This document shows, piece by piece, positions 58,512 through 64,000 of a stretch of 64,000 bases of DNA (within the stretch, counting starts at the first letter, position 1; every line of letters begins with the position of its first letter). The translations under genes were made by a program, and so were the position numbers. The notes below the pieces were generated by a model. The model was not told the origin of the DNA, did no database searches, and saw nothing but the letters and a program-made list of their open reading frames with translations. The stretch is from Perilla frutescens. Lineage: Eukaryota; Streptophyta; Magnoliopsida; Lamiales; Lamiaceae. The stretch covers positions 50,455,006 to 50,519,005 of the forward strand of contig BRKX01000014.1 in assembly GCA_026008535.1 (NCBI GenBank), read 5' to 3'.

Positions 58512-60864
58512 CACTACTACAAATATGTTAATAGACTACAGCTCAAAGACAACGGTTTTAAGAGTAGACCGTTGTACTATTTCATTTTACAACGGTTTTG
58601 ATTAAACCCGATGTCTTTTTAATATTGATTTAACAAAGAACAACGGTTATGGTAAAACTGTTGTCAGTTCATGTTGTTATAGTTGATTTAGACATCGGTT
58701 AATAGACAACGGTTATAATAACCGTTCTATATTTTATTTATATAACAGACAACGGTTCAAAAACTATTGTAGTTTAGCATATTTCTGTGGACAACGTCTG
58801 TTATGTTAACCGTTGTCAGAATCTGTTGTTAGATTTAGAAGAAACGATGTCGTTTGATTCATAGTTAATTATTTTTTATTAAAGAATTTTCAAATTGAAC
58901 ATTTTGTAATTGTTTAAAATTCCAATTATCTCTCATTCTCACTCGCCCCTGCCTGGCAGAAGGCTCTCTCTCCTCTTCCTAAACTTGAAACCCTAATTTT
59001 TCCCACAGGTCTGACTTCGAGGCGCCGTCCGACGAAGATAGAGAGCATGTGGTACTCGATCTCAAGGTTGGTCTTCAGTCGCTCAAAGTTATTTTCTATA
59101 CTTCCTCCGAGTCTGGTTCGAAATCTTTGCTACTCGCATTTCATAGAAACTGGTTTGAGACATGGCATTCGAGTAAATCTTCTAATTGATTTCAGTCTGA
59201 TTTATTCAATCTCTTGCTGCTATTGATGTTGTCATTCATATCTTGAGAAATTATAAAATTTGGTAGAGAATTTAATTCGATGCACAGTGTTTGTAGTTAT
59301 TTTTGATTATGCATATGTATTGACTGAAACCTCCATTTAGTTTTGCATTATTAATTCCCCTGTGTTACTTTGTTTATGATGGACATTGGAGTTATCTCAA
59401 GCAGTTAAGTTTGTCTATCTAATAAAAATTATTACTGCACTATGATTTTATCATGATGTTATTCAGTCATTTCATAAAGTTCACCGTTTATATCATGGTC
59501 TCATATCATATTCTAGGTGATTCATGGTTTGTTGCATGTGATATAGGATAGTATTTGCTTCATTTTATGCTTGGAGCCAATTCTCACTATGTTGACAGGT
59601 GAAAGGGCTGCAACATCTTTTGTGGGAATGGCTTTTGAAAGCTAACTTGCCCTTGAAAATTATTCCCAGACAAAGCACTTGCTTCAGGTTTGTTATGTGA
59701 GTGCGTGTTTAATGTTATTAACATCTTCACCCTTCATGCTTTAGAGAGTTTTGACATTGATTTTACAGTAAAGAAGCGAGTTGTAACTTTACAAGGTTGA
59801 TTATGATATGCTCATATGAATACTCTCTACTATTTTTTTTATTGTTGGAGTGCCTTTGCAGGGAGAAACACAAAATGAAAACCAACAGCTTCCTTCTGTA
59901 ATTCATTCAGCAGCTTTTGCTAGAGGTGTTATTAACTTTATACTCTGCCCATCTTAGTTGGTAAAGGTAAGAGAATCAGAAGCTTGATACTTCTATTTGG
60001 TCTGTTCATCATATCATTGGCGTGATTGTGAGATTTTCGGTGTAGAATAAAAGTTCAAGGTACAGACTCTGAGCATCAAAGTTCAAGTTAGTACAGCAGT
60101 CCTATTGATTATGCCCTTAAAGCTGTGCAAAGTAAAGGGGTGAGAAACATTACACACAATTAATATAGTATAGTGAATTACTTTCTAGCTGATATAATTG
60201 CACTTCAGCTCACAGGAGTTTTTCAAGCAGAACTATTTTATTGATAATAGAATATATGTATATAATCCTGATGTGCAATTGCAGGGGGATGGACGTAATT
60301 TAAATGTCAAGCAACACTGGAAATATGAAATTGGTTTCAGTGGCCAATTTTCTTCCAAGCAGTAAGGTGCTGCCTTTTACACTTGGTCATCTCCCTTGAT
60401 TGGTAGAGTTTTTTAGTGATTTTTTTGAATTCCTTTTTAGCTCTTAGTAGCTGCTTTATTTTCATTTTATAGATCTTATAGCCAATGATAAGCTTTGCAA
60501 TGCATAGATCGTACACAAGTATGCAAAGACGAGTACATTGTATATGTAGTCTATGAGTGTTATTAAAATATTGAACATTCTCCTTTAGATAACTTTTAAT
60601 TAAGGAATACTTAGTTCTTGGTTGTAAAAAATTTGTAACGAAGTTATTATATTGATCAAAGTGACTACTTGATTTTCCTTTACATTTGATCAAGGCTTTT
60701 TCCAAACCGTGCATCTATTGATTGGTCTAATTGCTGAATTTTAATGAAAGAACTTTCAAAGACACATAGTTGGTACAACGGTGGCAAGGTATATATCTTC
60801 TCATTAGATGATAAATTTCTGAAACTATTATCAGTAGAGTCGTATCTGCATTTGTTTAGTGTTT

Positions 60865-60904
<40 letters not shown>

Positions 60905-63076
60905 GGTTCATGGTAGAATTGAGATCTCCTTTGCAAGTGATCTTCCCGTTCTTTGTCGTACTTGCTACTAAATTACAACTCATAAGTGATTTTTCAATTC
61001 TAAAGTTCTTTCCCTACCTGTTTATTCGTTTCAGCAATCGCTCTCCTAAATCTGTGAAATTTTTATTTATTTGTAGAGCAAGGAAGTTAAAACATTCAGT
61101 GGTGACTCCACAGCGAGGGGAGACAGAGAGTATATGCAGCTTAAAGGTATAGCTTCTATCCTGCTCATTAGTATGTTTTTTCTTAATGGATCTTCTTCCC
61201 ATGAGTCGTCTTTGATGAGTTAGCTCCTATGTTTTGCTTAATGGATCATCAATTTGTAGAATTTTGTATTATCTAAAATTAATTTTTTTATATTTTTTAT
61301 TTTTTAGTTTTAATGTATAATTTTTATTGAAGAACTAAGTAATGCAGAAATGTAAATAATAATAACTATAACACATTTTAATCAAGAAATAAATATCTAT
61401 TTATTTCAAATAAGAGAATAATTATAATTAAAAAAAACTTTCCTTTTAGGATTTATTAGAGAGTTTATATGGATGTGTTTTATGTAAGCACGGTTATAAA
61501 AGAAATAAAAATTCTATAAACTAAGCAAGATAGAACCAGAACATTCTCCTCTCCCATTATCTTTTATTGAAATACAAAGAACTTATAGGTAATACTATGA
61601 CAATTTCAAGCTTTCAGATTTAAATAAGTGAAATGTAACAAAAAAAAAAAGTATGATAATTACCTCATTTAAGTTTTCCATCTTACAAGTTTCCTTATGC
61701 ACATAACCATTCATTGTTTTTGACTTACATATTTAATTATTTGAACTGGCTTTTGACTTAAAAAAAAATATTTTCTCAAGATTGGAGTCACCAAGTCTTG
61801 AGCTGCTTGGCATCATTATTGTCATTTCTGTGGGGATACTATTAACATGTAAGATAATTCAAAACATTTACAAAATCCTTTATATCAATATATATAACTG
61901 CCAATTGAAAGTTATTGATTTTCATTTTTGTTAGGCTAGCAGATTTTATTACTTGAGATAGTAACTCAATCTATTTCGCCGTTTCTTGTTTCTGTTTTAC
62001 TCCTTTTTTTTAGCTGCAAATTCAGAAGAAATACTTCTTTGTTCTAGCCAGTGTCAAACAAGCTGGTCTCTTGATTCTTATATTTTACTCTCTAACCTCT
62101 TTATACCGTAATGCAGTTGCAAAAGAGGCAGAGTTTTAGTTTTGGGCATTCATATTTGTCATGCTTGCTGATGTAATGTCTGGGTTTCGCTAGAAAAATA
62201 AAAGTTTATGAAATTATTTGTATCATTTTTTTTCTTCTTATTTTTAAGGTTAAATCAGTGGGTGCATATTTTTTATATCTTACATATACATATTGATTAT
62301 ATGTTTTTAATTTATTTGCTTGTCATCAACTTAGACGTTGTTTGTATTAATGCAGGTGAAGAATGACCGACATAGTTGCACAAATTTTGCTGACATAGAG
62401 ATTCAGAGATTCATCATCTATATTGAAGACAAGTAATTAGATAGTTTGAGTCTAGCATTCACATTTTTTAGACTATATAGAATTTTAATTAGATATTTTT
62501 TAGTCATTCCACTAAATATTTTTCTACATTATGACTTCATTCATTATTTTTAAATAAATATATAATTATTTGCTATTTAATAATATTGTCTATATAATGC
62601 ATGCATTTACACAGGTTGAAATTTAACAAATTGACAACACTTTAATTAAAAACCGTTGTTTTTTTATATAAAATTAACTAAAAAATACAACAGTTTTTAA
62701 ATAAACCGTTTTTTATATAAAATTAATTAAAAAATACAACGGTTTATAAATAAACTGTTTTTTTATAAAATTAACTAAACAATACAACGGTTTACAAGAA
62801 AAACTGTTGTGCATCTAGTAATTTTACAACGGTTGAATTAAAAAAACCGTTGTTGATTGCCAAACACTAGATGGAAAACTACAACGGTTTATTTATAAAG
62901 CGTTGTTAAATTACAGAATAGACAACGCATTATAATTTCACAACGGTTCTGAACCGTTGTCTGCTTTAAAAGGACAACGGTTATGTTATAGTCCGTTGTT
63001 AATTTCCTAAACAAAAGACAACACCAGTATACACAACGGTGGATACCCGTTGTCTATTTATGTATTTGTAGTAGTG
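58512..63076. mobile_element. Non-autonomous CACTA element, 4.57 kb
   Basis: Both ends read CACTACTACAAATA (58512-58525 and, inverted, 63063-63076). A 3-bp target duplication TTG flanks it (58509-58511 and 63077-63079). Subterminal regions are full of ACAACGGTTT/AAACCGTTGT motifs in both orientations (58540-58850 and 62640-63050), a different motif from the GACGGAC of the first CACTA element. No transposase is encoded. The interior has gene-like features: a CT-rich leader with ACCCTAATTTTTCCC near 58990, several exon-like islands with AG/GT borders (around 59599-59690, 59862-59928, 60285-60360 and 62356-62431), and an (AT)n tract at 60867-60902. Whether the interior is a captured gene or element-derived non-coding RNA cannot be told from sequence. 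Confidence 0.85.
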
Positions 63077-63078
63077 TT

Positions 63079-63240
63079 GGTACCCAAAACTAAACTTACC
63101 TCACAATTGTTTGATGAGGATATTAATTTTGGAATAAAAAAATCAAAAAATAATATTTGGGTACCCAAAACTAAACTTACCTCACAATTGTTTGATGAAG
63201 ATATTAATTTGGGATCACAAATGTTGAGAAAATAAAATTT
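63079..63240. repeat. Two tandem copies of an ~84-bp unit
   Basis: GGTACCCAAAACTAAACTTA followed by CCTCACAATTGTTTGATGA and ATATTAATTT occurs at 63079 and again at 63162 with few differences. It lies just outside the right end of the CACTA element. Confidence 0.85.
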
Positions 63241-63647
63241 TGGACCAAAAGTGTAAAATTTTCATCAAAAAATGTGTAGATAATACGAAAATGTGATTGT
63301 ATATTTTGTTGGGAAAATGAAATCAATACATCATAACTATATTATATCAAGCGATTACAACATAAATAATATAACGTTCTCGACTTTTGTGGTCTCAAAT
63401 TTTATTATTTTTTGACTTATTTTTTTGAAAATAACATTCCCATTGTGAGATAAATTGTTAGTTTTGGGACCAAACAAGTAAATAATAAAATAAAAAATAG
63501 GACTAAAAATGTCAAGTAATAAACAATGAGACTAAAAATGTAAGTAAATAAATATAATGGGACTAAAAATTCAGATTTGAGACTAAAAATGTTTTATCCC
63601 TGGCCTATTTTAATGGGACCAAAAGTGAAATTATTCCAATATAATAA

Positions 63648-64000
63648 TATAGTTGAATGAGAGCTGAGTATTATGCTATTTACACTAAAAAACTCATTGT
63701 GGGAAGTTAATAGTAATTAATCACTAAATTTAGCTACATTAAATTGTTGGTGTTGATCATATATAAAGTTGCAAAAACTGTATAGAAATTCTAATCAAAG
63801 AAATGAAAGGGCTTACCACATGAAAATGTTGAAGTATTATGAATTTGGCTCCTCCTCTATTTCACCCTTTCTTCCTTCTTCTTCTTCTTCTGTAATTGTT
63901 TTCCTGATTACATTAGTGCCAAATTGGATTAGTGAGTTGGTCTGTTTACGAGCAAATTAAACTTAATTTAGACTGTTTAATTAGTAATTGTACACAACAA
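63648..64000. other. Intergenic to the window end, nothing recognised
   Basis: AT-rich. The short frame at 63769-63960 covers a CTT-rich tract and has no recognisable domain. Confidence 0.45.

Larger units (their letters stand above)
58443..63638. mobile_element. Inverted-repeat element (about 630 bp without its insert) split by a CACTA element
   Basis: The left end GGATAATTTCACTTTTAATC (58443 onward) through TAGTCACAAATCTGAC matches the reverse complement of 63567-63637 (CAGATTTGAGACTAAAAATG ... CAAAAGTGAAATTATTCC). Arms are about 70 bp. A possible 9-bp flanking repeat ATATAATAA exists (58434-58442 and 63639-63647), but the region is AT-rich, so this is weak. Without the CACTA insertion the element would be about 630 bp. 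Its right part has an ~84-bp tandem duplication starting with GGTACCCAAAACTAAACTTA at 63079 and 63162. Confidence 0.6.

Overview
This window is nuclear DNA of a flowering plant, most likely a eudicot. The supporting evidence is GT-AG spliced genes of plant-specific families (a two-component phosphotransfer protein, an MIP1/RF4-type RING ligase, a group A bZIP remnant), a eukaryotic tRNA-Ser without an encoded CCA, and a dense load of CACTA, hAT, MITE and LTR elements in AT-rich sequence. An asterid such as a Lamiales species is possible, but the sequence alone does not prove it.

Only three protein genes look intact, and all are on the + strand. (1) A RING-type E3 ligase of the RF4/RF298/MIP1 kind has a TATA box near 6.83 kb, a multi-intron 5' UTR and a two-exon CDS at 8756-11520 (819 aa). 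(2) A six-exon histidine-containing phosphotransfer protein (AHP) lies at 38354-40419 (152 aa). (3) An intronless, secreted LRR-only protein lies at 47129-48325 (398 aa). One tRNA-Ser(UGA) gene is at 12630-12711. The genes do not form an operon or an obvious cluster; they are isolated islands between repeats.

Layout. 0-6.5 kb: MITEs, a ~450-bp tandem array with a 20-bp palindrome, and a diverged ~80-bp satellite. 6.8-11.8 kb: the RING gene. 12.6 kb: the tRNA, followed by a dispersed repeat. 13.25-21.33 kb: an almost complete CACTA (En/Spm) element with ATA target duplications, a TNP2-type transposase and a second (TNPA/Transposase_24-like) gene, both interrupted by amber codons. 22.38-26.87 kb: a hAT element with the 8-bp duplication ATAACAAT, itself split by a second terminal-inverted-repeat element that carries a GDSL-lipase exon fragment. 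27-28 kb: low-complexity CGTTAT-rich DNA. 28.1-29.35 kb: a decayed DUF1985 transposon gene. 29.96-31.85 kb: a decayed eRF3-like translation-GTPase gene, partly duplicated up to 33.0 kb. 33.2-34.0 kb: a truncated ABI5-like bZIP pseudogene. 35.9-36.5 kb: four 164-bp repeats related to those after the tRNA. 37.4 kb: a Stowaway MITE. 38.3-40.6 kb: the AHP gene. 41-46.3 kb: several MITEs. 46.9-48.6 kb: the LRR gene. 49.1-51.0 kb: a TIR element with an internal minisatellite. 54.0-56.25 kb: a solo LTR (duplication TCTTA). 58.4-63.6 kb: a non-autonomous CACTA element (duplication TTG) nested in another inverted-repeat element.

The most interesting material is the nesting of mobile elements around captured or duplicated gene fragments, the duplicated 40-bp mini-exon in the RING gene leader, and the two neighbouring gene-derived pseudogenes (eRF3-like and ABI5-like). 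I found no convincing new defence or metabolic system.
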